Part shown: positions 30,875-42,760 of the stretch, piece after piece | Numbering within the stretch: the first letter of the stretch is position 1 | How the letters are laid out: each line of letters begins with the position of its first letter | From: Microbotryum silenes-acaulis | Lineage: Eukaryota > Basidiomycota > Microbotryomycetes > Microbotryales > Microbotryaceae | Direction: 5' to 3' | Length of the DNA stretch: 64,000 nt | Assembly: GCA_003665825.1 (NCBI GenBank) | Contig: QPFY01000010.1 | Coordinates: 930,001 to 994,000 of the forward strand | Made by a program: the position numbers and the translations under genes | Notes under the pieces: generated by a model | The model's database searches: none | The model's input: only the letters and a program-made list of their open reading frames with translations | Told to the model about the DNA's origin: nothing

Positions 30875-33800
30875 ATGTCGCCTCGACCGATAGCACCCTC
30901 CATACGAGGCAAGGACGGCGACAGAGACAGAGACAGAGACAGGGACAGGGACAGGGATAGAGATCACCACAACTACGGGTCCTCGTCCGACGAATCGTCC
31001 TCATCCCCTGCGGCTCCCAGTCACGGCGGCCGTTCCGGTGGTGGTCGTGCAGCTCGCTCCAGACCCGGCTCGGCGGGCCCAGCTCCACAAACGGGCCTCG
31101 CACGCAGGCAGAGCACCAGCGACTCCACGGGCGAAATGTTTTCCAGAAAGCCGAAACGAACCTACCGTGCCTGTGAGTACCCGCGGTCAGATTCCTGTAC
31201 CGGAGCACCTGTGACTGACCGTCGGACCCGCCCCCACCCCGCGTTTGCTTGCCTCTGGCTTACGCAAATCTCGCGATCTTCTCCGCTCGACGCCGAACCT
31301 GTACACCTCGTTCTCTGATGGTGTCGTCAACGCTCAGGTCTTCCCTGTCGATCGGTTAGTTCATGAGCTACCAATGGATCGTCGCGGCATGTGTTGGACT
31401 TGCGACCAGCAGCCAACAATGGCGAGAGCAGGCACTCGGCGACATCGCCGTGAGCCAGTGGCAGCACTGGGAATGAAACGGAGACAGACCGTTCCAGGTC
31501 AGGCTCGCGACTTGGCGACATCCACGACGTACTGGATCATACAATATGCCCATCACGTTCCTCCGCGCCGTTGTGATGACTGCATCGACCAGCGGCTGCT
31601 CGAGCACGCGCACGGTCAGGGCGCGTTTCCCCAGATTTTGGGATCGGGGTCAGCTGACTTTCCCCATTTTTCGTACCCCTTGGGCGCTCGCCTCTCACTG
31701 CCCCTTCACCAGCGCAAACTCAAATGCGACCTCGGAGACCCCGATGCACCGTCAGAGGGGCCCTGTCGCAGATGCAGAAGGGAATCGCGTGACTGCATAT
31801 TCAACCCGAGACCCGCTCGCAACTTTGAACTGCTTCCCAGTCGAGGCGGAGGGCAGTCGGCACCGTCTTCGGGCTCGGTCACGCCCGCCGATCCGACCGC
31901 GTCGAATCTGCCGATACCACAGCACGCGCAGCAGCAACCACCATCCCACTTGTCACATGTACAAAATCACCATCACTCGCAGCCAGCACTACCACCCGTC
32001 TCATCTGGCCCACATGATGCGGGCTCCGCAGCTTCGACCTCGGCGCACGTCCAGTTCGACGTCGCCAACCCGTATGGCTTCCCCTTGTTGGGGATGGCCC
32101 CTGGCTCAATCCCAGCTTGGGCTGCTACGCCAAGCATGTACTCTCCACATCATGCTGCAGCAGCTCTGATGGCAGGGAAGAGGCTACCTTCGCCGAGTGC
32201 GCTCGTACGGGGACCAGCGGTACCGCAGTTTTTCATGCCGTCGCCGCTTTCGTTGCCGACACGTCAACTTCATCCGACGCCAACCAATCCGCCGGCGATG
32301 ACCGCACCGACCTATATTCGACCTGCGTTACCTTCCAGAGCGAGCGGATCGAGCGAACAGAACCCACATGGATCGAAGCGACGCAAGGCCGAAGACTATG
32401 AACCCCCACCAATCGACGAAGGAGATGAGGAAGACGAACTTGATGACCTTGAAGGGGAAGAGGGCAGGGAGGACGGGATACATGGCGGACCGGTCGAGGA
32501 TGTGACGCTCGAAGAAGCTGTCGAACGAGCTCGGGGGGACGGGTCTCGAGCGAGCAGTCGGAACCGGACGGGCAACAGTCGAGTCTTGCTCGCTTCGACG
32601 TTGCACAATCCGTCCGACGCGCTGAGGCTACTGGCTACGGCTTCGAGTCTGAGATCGACTGTTTCGGGAGATGGATCGCCTAGTCACCAGAATGGTCTCA
32701 TTCCTTCGCCTGACGTGGAAGTTGGAGGAACGACAACGCCTCAAGGTGGGGCCGTTCTGCACCGGAAAGAAAGCCATCAGTCTGGGAGGACGTCACCTTC
32801 TCGGGTCGCCAAGCTCGGAGGGTGGTCCAACTGGGCTCCCATCGCCGAGGGTCTACTTACGCAACCTGAAGCCGAGGTCTTGTTCTCCTTGTGAGTGTTC
32901 CAACATGGCTCGTACTCCATATCATCGCTTCTGCAGCTGACATTCCCTCGATCTACTCAGCTTTGAAGCCGAGATGGCTCCTTTATACCCCTTACTATCG
33001 CCAAATATTTTCCACCTGTCGCATCTCGCCATCTTGACTTCGACCGAATCGCTACTGCTCTGCGCCGTCATCACCATCGCCGCTCGATACTCTGCGATTC
33101 TGCTCCCCGATCGAGCCGCGCAGATCCATGCTCTGTGCGCGGCGTGGATCCGACAAGAGTTGATCTATCTTCTCGATGGAACGTCATCGCTTCGACACAT
33201 CTCAAGCGTCGAAGCCTTGCTCCTTCTGACTGAATGGCCGTCATCGCCCTTGATCCATCGCACCGATGCAGCTTTGGCACGTCAGGAAGCCGATGAGGAT
33301 CAAGACGAAGGCGAACGCGAGACGTCGAAAGCTCTCAAGACGAGCAATCAATACGACTCGATGTCTTGGACCTACCTCGGACTCGCCGTTCGTCTAGCGC
33401 AAGAGCTAGGGATGCACAACACGGCCTTGTACGGCTTGGATGCGCGCGACGGTGATGGCCCTTCTTGGGAATCGGAGAGGATTCTCCGCGCTTGGATCTA
33501 TTGCTACAATGCCGATCGACACGTCTCGGTTCGCTTGGGGAGGAACGCCGTCGTCCAATCGTACATGTCGAGCGCGTGGTGGGAAAAGGTCACCCAGCGA
33601 GCCAGTTTGGATGTGCAGAAGCGTGGATTGAACGAATTGTGGGCCGAGCGGACGTTGCCGCAGGGTCTATTAGCGGCTTTGATGGGCACCATCCAGGAAA
33701 GACTGTACCCCAACAAGGAGATCACGAGGAGTCTGCTTAGGACGGGCCATTGGGAGAGCTTCATCAGGAGCTTGGACCACGAGTTGAGGAGCATGGCCAC

Positions 33801-34975
33801 CAAGACCAAAGGCGTTTTGAGTGAGTGAGAGTTGTTCAGATTGGAACATGTCGACTCCCGCTGACGGTCTCGCAACTCTCCATCTCAGAGAAAGGCAATG
33901 TCGAATCGACCCTTTTGAGGATAGAGATTGATTACATCCGCCTCTACGGCAATGCCATTGCGCTTCGAGCTCTGCAGGAACGTCTTCGAAGACGAGTCAA
34001 GGTAGGTAGCCGCAGCACAAACTCGCTTCTCACTATAGACTAAGTGATTACCGTGACAAACCGCAGGCGAATGATCTCCTCTTTGTGTCGCCGTCGCTCC
34101 TCAACCTACAAGAAGGACCCTGGATTATCGATGCTCTCGCTGCGGCGCAAGCGATCCTCCAACAGACCGTCATCTTCCTCGAACCTAAAGGCTACCTCAG
34201 ACTATGCCCTTCCCGTATATTCCAGCGTATCATGTTCGCCGCGACATTCTTGTTCAAGGCATTGGCTGTTGGTGTCGTCGAGCACGGCCAATCCAAGACC
34301 ATCGGCTTGCTGGAGCAAGGCATCGCCGCACTGCGGCACGCCTCTGTCGACGCCGAGCACATCTCTAGGGGTTTTTCGGTACTCCTAACCCGGCTGCAGG
34401 CGCAATGCGTACCCGCGGTGCTGGCAGAAGAAGGTCTCGTCGACCCTACGCAGCCGTCGTATCCGCCTTCACCTCGAGGACCCGCCATCGTCGATGACGC
34501 GACCGTACAAGCGACCATGCACGGTCTCCACGGCGACAACGATTCAGTCTTGGGCGAAGTGCCCATCGATCCTGCGACCGCGGACGACCCGACCTCGGCG
34601 ATGAAAGGTGCTACCCCTTCAGGCGGTACAGCAGGTGACAGCATGTCCGTCTTTGGCGAAACGATCAACATGCATGGTCCTCCCGACACGCGACATCATC
34701 ATCATGCGCAGAACTCGTCAAACCCTCATCCTCCGCACCAAGGTAACGGGACGGATCCGAACCCGGCCATTTCAACGAGCGCGTCCGAATTCGGTCTGCT
34801 CGCGTTCGATTTACCTTGGCAGTGGGATCCGACGCTCAATACGGTTGATGTAGGGAAGGAACAAGATATGTTGTTCGCTTCGATCTTTGCGATGAACCAA
34901 GGCGGTAACGAGGCGGCGAATCATGGTGATCAATTAGGGTTGTTTGGGACCCTGGTCGGCGACGATGCGTTTTAG
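30875..34975 (+). CDS. Zn2Cys6 transcription factor with fungal TF domain
   Basis: Six exons: 30875-31172, 31338-31354, 31713-32890, 32961-33820, 33889-34001, 34067-34975; 1124 residues. The N-terminus has an Asp-Arg repeat (DRDRDRDRDRDR). The binuclear zinc cluster (residues ~100-130) reads CLPCRSRKLKC, then a spacer DLGDPDAPSEGP, then CRRCRRESRDC. The first two cysteines come from the 17-nt exon 31338-31354, flanked by CTCAG and GTTAGT. A disordered Pro/Ser/Gly region follows with a basic KRRK patch and an acidic run (DEGDEEDELDDLEGEEG). The fungal-specific TF middle-homology domain (about 500-850) shows FFEAEMAPLYPLLSP, LLLCAVITIAARYS, SMSWTYLGLAVRLAQELGMH and RILRAWIYCYNADRHVSVRLG. It is a nuclear regulator; target genes are unknown. 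Confidence 0.88.
30920..30959 (+). repeat. Hexanucleotide repeat (gacaga/gacagg)
   Basis: About six copies of a 6-bp unit encode Asp-Arg repeats near the N-terminus of the Zn2Cys6 factor. Length variation in frame is expected. Confidence 0.85.
31338..31354 (+). other. 17-nt micro-exon carrying two zinc cysteines
   Basis: The exon reads GTCTTCCCTGTCGATCG between an acceptor CTCAG and a donor GTTAGT. With the T left from exon 1 it encodes Cys-Leu-Pro-Cys-Arg-Ser and makes a perfect CX2CX6C spacing with the next exon. Confidence 0.85.
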
Positions 34976-35223
34976 GTTGGGAGGGCTTATCGGGGCAGAC
35001 TTTTTGTCATTGTAGCAAGTTAGTCCTTTGTTAGATCTCGGTTGATATAGCGTGTGTTAGCGAAAGACATTCGGTAAATGTGCAAGGGGAAGTGGATGTT
35101 ATACCAAATTACAAGGAAATGGTAGAAACGAACTCAAGTGAAAGTTGCACAAAATTACATCACATGAACGTCGCGCAAAACAGAGCTGAACTGAAAGCTC
35201 ACACGACACCAGACGTCCGAGAA

Positions 35224-38200
35224 TCATGTCCGATCCGACCTCATCATCGTCCCACCCGGACCACCTTGCCCTCTCAAAGCCCCATGATGTGACCTCGCTT
35301 CCCTTTCTCGCTCGTTCCAATGCCGCGTCATCTTCCAAGCCAAGTAAGCGGAGATGAGGGCCATGAAGCCTCCGAATTGGAAGATCATGCCTAGAGGATC
35401 GTATTGCCGTTCTAGGGGCGGATCAACCCCTGTCGGCGTCTCGTCCGAGGCTCGAGTGAGCAAAGGGACGAGATGGTTGAGAGTCGCCCACACAGCTCGC
35501 CGGATCAGACGTTCTCCGAGCTCTCCTCCTCCACCTGACAATGGATCGTCAGGCGAAACAGTGCCCGGATCAGCAGGAATGATCGGGTGCGACGTCGATC
35601 CGCCGTGGTGGATGATGGGTTGGTGAGGTGCGAAGAGCGCAAAGATGATCGAAGACAAAGCTGTGACGAGGAATTGCGGCATCACGACGTAGATGTTGTG
35701 GATTCTGCAGAACAGAGCCGGGCGCCTGTCAATTTTTCTGATCAAGCCGATCACAGGTCGAGCTGTAAGAATTCTCACCCTAAGATCGCCCCGGCTTGAT
35801 CAGCCGCACCGTCAAGATCCTCATCGTCCTCTTCACCCAGCCTATCCCGCGAATCATCACCCGCTCTCTCTTCGTCCAGACCATCCTGATCTTCATCGAC
35901 CATTATCGTCGGTGCCCCATCCGCGAGTGAAGCTTTAATCGTCCCTCTTCTCCCTCCGTACATCTCTTCATCACCACCATCCTGCACGCCCTTCCGATCT
36001 CTCTTCTTGCCATCTGCATCCCCGGAATCAGAGGAGTTCTCCGAATTTTCATCGTCCGAATGCCGTACCTGCAAGATCTGCAGAGGGCTACTCGCCGACC
36101 CTCTCCTCATCGGTGTGGCGGATCTCGAATCCCCAGGTAGGAGCGTCAACTGACTCGATGCTTCGTCGGCGTGCAAAGGGTAGTTGTAAGGATGGGAAGA
36201 GAAGAGATCGACATCGATGTGACTCGGTAGACGAGCCACGGGGGACGTGACGATACGTAGTTCCGAGGGTGGATCGTGTCTTGGGGGCGGAGTGGGAGTC
36301 TTGTTCCTCAAACCTGGCACTTCGATGTTGGACGTGGACGGGTGGAAGGGTGGTAGCGGAAGGGACGGTGTGTCCGCGACCATCGGCGTATCCATCACCG
36401 CCTCAAAATAAGCGCTCGTTGCACTGTTCGGGGACCCTATGCTACTCGTCACCGTCGAGGTCGTAGTAGACCGAAACCGGGCGATCTGAACAGTGTCATC
36501 GTCCTCGTTCTCGGTGGTCGTAGTCTTGGACTGGAATCCGTACGAAGCTTTGGGCGTGTCGTCATAAGGAGCCGGATAGTTGTCGTCCAATGATGCTCGC
36601 GACTCATTCCAGGTCGACGTTGGAATGCCCCCGGCCGAGGCGTAGTCGAGGTGAATTGGGTTTGATGATGTGGATGTGGCGCCAAGAGAGAGAATAAGTT
36701 CACCGAGCTATGCCACCCACACATATTCCCACATTCGTAAAGTGAGCTGCGCGTCCCAGAACATTGCCGAAGACATAGGAACAAGGGGTGAACGCACCAG
36801 TGCGAAAGGAGCCCACTGCGTGATGGCACCGCAGAACCCAACCGCGGCAATGATCAAGCTCGCACCAAAGACCGAGCTAGACAAGTAGGTGCTCAGAAGG
36901 AGTATCCCAAATAGTCCATTGGACAGCGTCCAGAGCAGAGGGAGAGAAAGCCATGGCAAGGGAAGAGTCGGTGCGAATCTCCTCCATGTCTTAGTCAGAC
37001 GATCAAGGAAGGATGATCCATTAGGAGGATGCCGGAGCCGCGGAGGCGGAGAGGAGAAAGATGCGGCCGAGGAAGCGACGAATGGAGGCAAGAGGATCGA
37101 GGTGGCTAAGGCGACGATCGAGTGGAAGAGCATCGCTCGAGTACCAGCTCTGGTCGCATCGTCTCGAACCTTGACGGAAACGTTACCCAAATCGATGGGC
37201 CTTCCTCCTTCCAGCGATCTAAGATAGGCTTCTGCGACCCATGTTGTCGAGAAAAACATTATCGGATACCAAGCCAGAGACAATGTGAACTGCGAGGATT
37301 TCGTCTCGTCAGCAGGAGATCCGCCGGAGTCGGGACCGTACATGAACGAACCTGGATGTTGACCACTTCTTGAATCGGTCTCGGAAGCGTCTTGATCGTG
37401 GTCCAAATCTCTTGCAGTGCCTTCAACATTGCTACAGGTTTTTTTGAGCCCTCGCCTGTCGCCTCGTCCACGGTTTCACGTGAGATGAGCACGCGCTCTT
37501 GTACACACGTGACGGTGATGGCATGCGATCCGCAAAGAAAGAAGGCTGTAAAGATGCAAATGACCTTTATGCATAGGTACCGGATGAGCAACTGTCATGC
37601 TGGACCACCACGACTCCGGCTTACCTTGAGCTGGTTATCGCCAAGATAGCCATTCGACCAGTAGACAAGATCAAGCCCACCGAACCAATACCCAAATACG
37701 GCTGTATGCGTAGACAGGGATGCGAATCAGTTCATAGGTCGGGGTAGATAGCCAAGCCACATCGAAGCAGCAGGCGCGCACCCCCGAACCCAACCATTCT
37801 CGATGCCCAAGCGTTCGCGGCTTCTTGAAGATTTGGCGGAAGGACATCGACGAGCAGAGCGCGATCCATGGCTTGAACGACGTTAATGCTGAAGTCGATG
37901 AGGTAGATAGATAGTACGGCGAGTGCTATCGTCAAGTGCGATTGCTGTGCGCGATTGATGGAAGATTTTCGTGCCGATCAGAATTGCCGAGCCCGAGGGT
38001 GGGTCTTGACATTAGCACGTTGTACAGCAGAGAATGGTCAAGACGAGGTAGCTCTGTACTGACTATGGCAGATCCATGTGTAGTGAACCAGCCTGCGACT
38101 TGTCCCGACCACCCGAGCAACACTACGCCGAGGCTCGAGACGGCACAGCCAGCGATGATGAAGGGGCGCCTTCGGCCGAGCGAGGACCTACATCCGTCGG

Positions 38201-38730
38201 ACAGTACACCGACGACGGGCTGTACAATCAATCCCGACAAGGGGCCTGGGAAGACATGATTGGTGTCAGCTGAGTGTGAAGGTAGGCGCGTGGACGTGGG
38301 TGGACAGCCAGGGTCTTGGGCATCCTCGTTTGGACAGGAGAGAGGGGGGAGCAGCTCGAAGTGGGGGCGGCGGGTCGAGTGAGACTGGGAACTCGAACTG
38401 ACCGGCGACAAAGACGACGCTCATCATGGCCTTTGAGACGCCCAGACTGAGCAGATAAGGGCTGGCCTGCGCCATCTCGCACGACCACACGAGCTGCAGT
38501 CCGAGCATGGACAGGCTGACGACGATCAGCTTAAGCGTTTGCGACGCGAAGGGCGAGGCCGGCAGCACCGCGGCACGGCCGACCCATCGAGAACGAGTCC
38601 GACGCGTTGGCGCCCCCGTTCCAGATGGCGAAGGCGCTGCAGAAGGTGATGAAGTCGACGACAGCACAGTTGCTCGATTTCCAGATGGCCGGGGCCTACC
38701 GAACGACAGTCCACCCCCTCCTCCTGTCAT
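35224..38730 (-). CDS. Sucrose/H+ symporter-like MFS transporter (GPH/SLC45 type)
   Basis: Eight exons: 38403-38730, 38064-38245, 37782-37944, 37625-37701, 37352-37564, 36798-37289, 35779-36707, 35224-35704; 954 residues. Family marks: LKLIVVSLSMLGLQLVWSCE with TM1, YLLSLGVSK, PLSGLIVQPVVGVLSD, the RSSLGRRRPF loop, IDFSINVVQAMDRALLVDVL, FGYWFGGLDLV, AWYPIMFFSTTWVAEAY and the late IHNIYVVMPQFLVTALSSII. These are features of plant SUTs, SLC45 and S. pombe Sut1, which take up sucrose or maltose with protons at the plasma membrane. Unusual is an insert of about 290 residues (~495-790, within 35779-36707) rich in Ser, Thr, Asp and Glu between two late membrane segments, much longer than in plant SUTs. 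Substrate is inferred only. Confidence 0.85.
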
Positions 38731-38924
38731 GCTTCTGCAAAGATGTGCGGTGATGGGTCGTACCGATCGAGCGCTGGGTGGGGTGAGGTGCTGGTGGGTG
38801 ACACAAGACAACTCAGGAGAGCCACCGCGGACGAGGGAGCTCAGCTCGGCCGCTTCGATCGCGCGCTCAACACTCCTGGCTTTGTTTCCTGACCTCACAC
38901 CCCTTAACCGCACTACACATCATC

Positions 38925-39968
38925 ATGGGTCAGTCAAACCTACATCTTCATCACACTGAATCCCAGCCATCGATACTGAATATCGTTTCATCTACACCCC
39001 GCAGACTACCAAGTGGGTCATCGAGACTACGAGCTCCTCTCAGAGTTTCTCACCTCGTCTTCTCGTACTGACCACTCCATCCCCTCCATCGTCCCCAACA
39101 GAACCGAGTCGGATCCAAGTTTGGAGGTGGTGGTGTAGCAGGCGCGTCTGAAGCTGCCGTCGACCGCAGGGAACGATTACGGAAGTTGGCCTTGGAGACC
39201 ATCGACCTTGCAAAGGTATATGCGGCATGCTCTGTCTGCATATCGAGCTGGAACTGACTCATCTCTTTGTCTACCACATGCGAACACGGTCACGCATGTA
39301 CTCCCTGCGCCGTCGATCCTCTACCGACGCTTTCACCCCATCAGGACCCCTACATCCTTCGCAACCACTTGGGAGGCCTCGAATGTCGACTTTGCCTCAC
39401 ACTCCACACCAACGAAGGCTCCTACCTCGCCCACACCCAAGGAAAGAAGCACCAGACCAACCTCGCACGACGAGCGGCGAGAGAAGCGCAACATGACCGA
39501 TCGGACGGGTACGCACAGCAGTTGGCGCAGCAGCAGGCCGCCAAGAACCAGGTTCAGCACAAAACGTTTATCAAAATCGGGAGTCCAGGATACCAGGTTC
39601 GTTCACTCCGCGTCTATTGCGAACAGCGCAGAGGGACTGACAGCGTTCTTGCCGAACCCACACCACAGGTGACCAAAGTCCGCGATCCGATAACAGGGCA
39701 GCTCGGGCTCTTGTTCCAAGTACACTACCCTCAAATCGCCGAGAACGTCAAGCCCCATCATCGTTTCATGTCCGCGTTCGAACAACACATCGAACAACCC
39801 GATCGGCAATTCCAGTACCTGCTCATCGCCGCCGAACCGTACCAAACGATCGCGTTCAAGATCCAGTCCAAGGAGATCGATTCGACCGAAGGTATGAGCT
39901 GGGAACATTGGGATCCGGATTCAAAAACGTTGTCGTTCCAGTTCTTGTTCAGTGCACAGTCGGCATAG
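38925..39968 (+). CDS. PRP11: Splicing factor PRP11 / SF3A subunit 2
   Basis: Five exons: 38925-38928, 39005-39012, 39102-39215, 39345-39596, 39669-39968; 225 residues. Exon 1 is ATGG only and exon 2 is the 8-nt ACTACCAA; together they encode Met-Asp-Tyr-Gln and match the N-terminus of SF3A2 proteins (MDFQ in human). After that come GGGGVAGASEAAVDRRERLR, LALETIDLAKDPYILRNHLG, the matrin-type C2H2 zinc finger CRLCLTLHTNEGSYLAHTQG-KKH, KIGSPGYQ, FQVHYPQIAENVKPHHRFMS and LLIAAEPYQTIAFKI. The protein belongs to the SF3a complex of U2 snRNP. It is divergent from the MFS transporter with 194 bp between the starts. Confidence 0.95.
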
Positions 39969-40069
39969 TGCTGTTGCGAGGACTGTTTGTAATAATCACT
40001 GCCACTTTTACGTCTTCTCTCGCTCTGGATCCAATTCTGCCTGCAGATCGTGCATTTGTAATGCCAAGA

Positions 40070-41743
40070 TCACTCGCTACTAATACTTAGTGCCTCTCCT
40101 TCATTCACCCATTCAATTATTCTTTCATCGGCCTTGTCACCTTCCAACCACCACCTCTTCAAACACCCCGGCAACCGAACCCTCTCGACCTTGCCCTCTC
40201 GGTCCAAAACGACGCCATTCTCCATGATCGCGACGATGAGCCTAGGGATCGCAGCGGCCGTCGCATTGAGGGTATGACACCACACATTTCCGCTCCCACT
40301 TGAGGAAGCCGGGGCTGGATTCTCGAACTGAGATGGATAAAGCGCCGTCGCTTCCAATGCCGCCGGTGTAGGAATGTTGAGGTCTTCAAGTTCCTTCCCT
40401 TGTTCTTTCCTGATCCCTTCCGTCTCCTGCTCCTTCCCCGAAGGTCTGTACCGCATCAACAACCTCCTCGCTTGCCAATCCGTGCAATTCGAGGCGCTCG
40501 ACACTTCACCCCATTTCCCCCTCCCAGGCATCCAAGCCTCGATATCGACCTTCCTCTGAGCCGAGACCCCCAATTCCTCCGTCGGCATTTCGAGAACCCT
40601 CAAACTCAAACCCAGGCCCGAGAGGATCTCGATCTGTAAGCTCACCAACTCGTCCAATAGCCTCTGCGATTGATCGTCGGGTGAAACGATGACGAATTCG
40701 ATCTTGGAGAACTGGTGGACCCGATACAACCCTCTCGATTCTTGACCCCTCGCCCCGGCTTCTGCTCGGAAAGCCCTCCCTAACCCAACGATGCGTTTGG
40801 GTAGTTGTTCAGCACGGAAGTTTCGACCTGCGTTCATGGACACGAGAGGGATCTCGGCCGTTCCGACGAGACACAGGTCGTTCTGATTCGGTCTTTCACC
40901 CCCGTCACCGAGAAAATAGGTTTGCTGCGCCTCGCCTTGATCCCGGGGTTGAAACCCACACCTCTCTGCGATCTCGCTGCGTACGACATCGGGGGGTAGG
41001 ACGAGTTCGAATTTGTTCTTGAGCGCGATCGAGAGCGCATACTGTGTAAGCGCCAACTCGAGCTTGGCACCTGTGTTCTTTAACATGGGCCACGAGTTGC
41101 CCGAGATCAACGAGGCCGTTGGGAAATCGGTCCAATCCAAATCGGTTGCGCATAACCTTGTGTGATCCTTCAGCGATACCCTCTGTTCGTTCGACGCAAC
41201 TTTGGGTCCCAGATACTTGATGAGCTTGGCCTGATCCTCCGCACCGACGGGCGAAGAAGGATGTGATCGATTCGGAAGACTGAGGGCGAGAAGCTGCATT
41301 CTAGCTCGATGCTCATTCAAGTCCGGTTCGAGTTGCTTGATACGTTCCTTGATCGTCTTGGCTTCCTCCCTCGAAGCATCGGTCATGGTCTTGCGATCCT
41401 TGTTGAGTAGGGTCAATTGGTTCCTCCTTTCTCGAGCGGACTGGAGTTGCGAGCGGAGTCGGGCCGTTTGGTGCTCGAGGTTGCGGAGCTCATCGACCAC
41501 GGAGGGCGGGACGGGCGAGTTGCGTCGCTTGAGATTGAGCTTGACCGCTTCGGGATCGTGGAGGACTTGATGGAGGTCAGGAATTGGGGGACCGAGGCGG
41601 GTCGGGCGGGTCGAGCTGGTCGCTGGGGACGAGGACGGTGACGGGGGAGAGGAGGAAGAGACTTGGCGTCTTGTGTGAGAACATGTGCAGGGACCCGAAG
41701 GCCAGCCTCGCCGTGTTGATGCCGCAGCGAGTCGTTGAAGCAT
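40070..41743 (-). CDS. DIA4: Seryl-tRNA synthetase, probably mitochondrial
   Basis: A single-exon gene of 557 codons starting at ATG 41743. The N-terminus (MLQRLAAASTRRGWPSG) is Arg/Ala/Ser-rich with no acidic residues, as in mitochondrial presequences. The coiled-coil tRNA-binding arm follows (LHQVLHDPEAVKLNLKRRN ... ASREEAKTIKERIKQLEPD). Class II synthetase motifs: motif 2 GLGRAFRAEAGARGQESRGL-YRVHQFSKIEF and motif 3 HTLNATAAAIPRLIVAIMEN; TAEIPLVSMN is the serine-binding block. The function is charging of mitochondrial tRNA-Ser. The absence of introns is unusual in this window. It is divergent from APC10 with 160 bp between the starts. Confidence 0.92.
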   Translation of the reverse strand: MLQRLAAASTRRGWPSGPCTCSHTRRQVSSSSPPSPSSSPATSSTRPTRLGPPIPDLHQVLHDPEAVKLNLKRRNSPVPPSVVDELRNLEHQTARLRSQLQSARERRNQLTLLNKDRKTMTDASREEAKTIKERIKQLEPDLNEHRARMQLLALSLPNRSHPSSPVGAEDQAKLIKYLGPKVASNEQRVSLKDHTRLCATDLDWTDFPTASLISGNSWPMLKNTGAKLELALTQYALSIALKNKFELVLPPDVVRSEIAERCGFQPRDQGEAQQTYFLGDGGERPNQNDLCLVGTAEIPLVSMNAGRNFRAEQLPKRIVGLGRAFRAEAGARGQESRGLYRVHQFSKIEFVIVSPDDQSQRLLDELVSLQIEILSGLGLSLRVLEMPTEELGVSAQRKVDIEAWMPGRGKWGEVSSASNCTDWQARRLLMRYRPSGKEQETEGIRKEQGKELEDLNIPTPAALEATALYPSQFENPAPASSSGSGNVWCHTLNATAAAIPRLIVAIMENGVVLDREGKVERVRLPGCLKRWWLEGDKADERIIEWVNEGEALSISSE

Positions 41744-41903
41744 AGCTGCTGGCTCTATGCCGGTGCGGAGCAAAGGACACGTAGTTGGCCTTCGCAAGCC
41801 AAGTCGCTCCAAGTGGGGGCGGAAAGGAGAGCGCGACACTTGGCGCGCGTCGTCGACTCGACTTGCTGTGGTTCTCCTATCCCCACTTCTTTCACCTGCA
41901 ACA

Positions 41904-42760
41904 ATGGCAGAACAAGGTCAGTCCGTATCCTCCCCCTCTTTTACAGCAGTAACATGCCATTAATGCCATCTTGCGCACCTCAGATCCGACCGTACTTGAC
42001 GCGACGTCGTTGAACTTGGTCGACATTGGCTCCTTGGCCGCGTGGTCCGTCTCATCGTCCAAGCCGAACCACGGCGTAGGACACCTCTCGGATCCGAACC
42101 TGAACACACTGTGGCAGTGCGTGTTTTTGTAACCCTGCGTATTGCAATAATCGGACTCGCTCACGTTCCCCCTGGATCGTCGCTTGTAGGAGCGAAGGTG
42201 GGCAGCCCCACTTGATCAACATCCAATTCCCAAAGAAGCAGTCCATTGTCGTAAGCGCAGGTTTCCGTGAGAGTGTTCTCTCCCAAAAAGTGATGAGCCA
42301 ACCACTGAGGAAAGAGGCACCGCACATCCCCATCAGCAAATTTCCATTTACGCCGACGTCGGACGCGACGATTCTTACACGCCCCAAAAGATCTCTATCC
42401 GAGTCGGCACCCATCACGGCGATCTACACGAAGTCAAATGGGTCGACCTGCACCAACCTACAGGATGGCAACATTTGAGGATTGGGAACAATGAGGTCGA
42501 CGATTTCTCGAGTGAACAGTTGAGTTTTTCTTCCCGCCCTCGCTCAGGATCTGGAACTGCCGAGGTTGACGCCTCGTTATGGTCGATGCCCATTTTCTAT
42601 TCTCAGAGATCCAATCAGAGCGCACCTGCTACAAGTCGCGATTGTATCGAACCATATGAACGGCAAGGACACCCACGTCCGAGGACTGAGAGTCTTTGCT
42701 CCCAAGAAGCAAGTTGGGGAGTTCTCGAAAGGAGTGCTCGGCGTTCCAGACAAATGCTGA
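41904..42760 (+). CDS. DOC1: Anaphase-promoting complex subunit 10 (Doc1)
   Basis: Five exons: 41904-41916, 41984-42116, 42190-42250, 42337-42495, 42548-42760; 192 residues. The first exon is 13 nt. The DOC/galactose-binding-like domain is clear: LVDIGSLAAWSVSSSKPNHG, VGHLSDPNLNTLWQSEGGQP, HLINIQFPKK, SYTPQKISIRVGTHHGDL, PTGWQHLRI, HLLQVAIVSNHMNGKDTHVR, GLRVFAPK. APC10 helps the APC/C recognise D-box substrates. The intron between exons 4 and 5 is uncertain: the frame requires a weak donor GAG|GTCGAC (intron 52 nt), while a nearer GTGAAC would give the wrong phase. No C-terminal Ile-Arg tail is seen. Confidence 0.9.

Noticed and set aside
31572..31589. Alternative exon with Cys-Asp-Asp-Cys-Ile-Asp that could supply the first zinc cysteines of the Zn2Cys6 factor
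   Set aside because: It has the right length and spacing but no AG before and no GT after it; the exon 31338-31354 fits with perfect splice sites.
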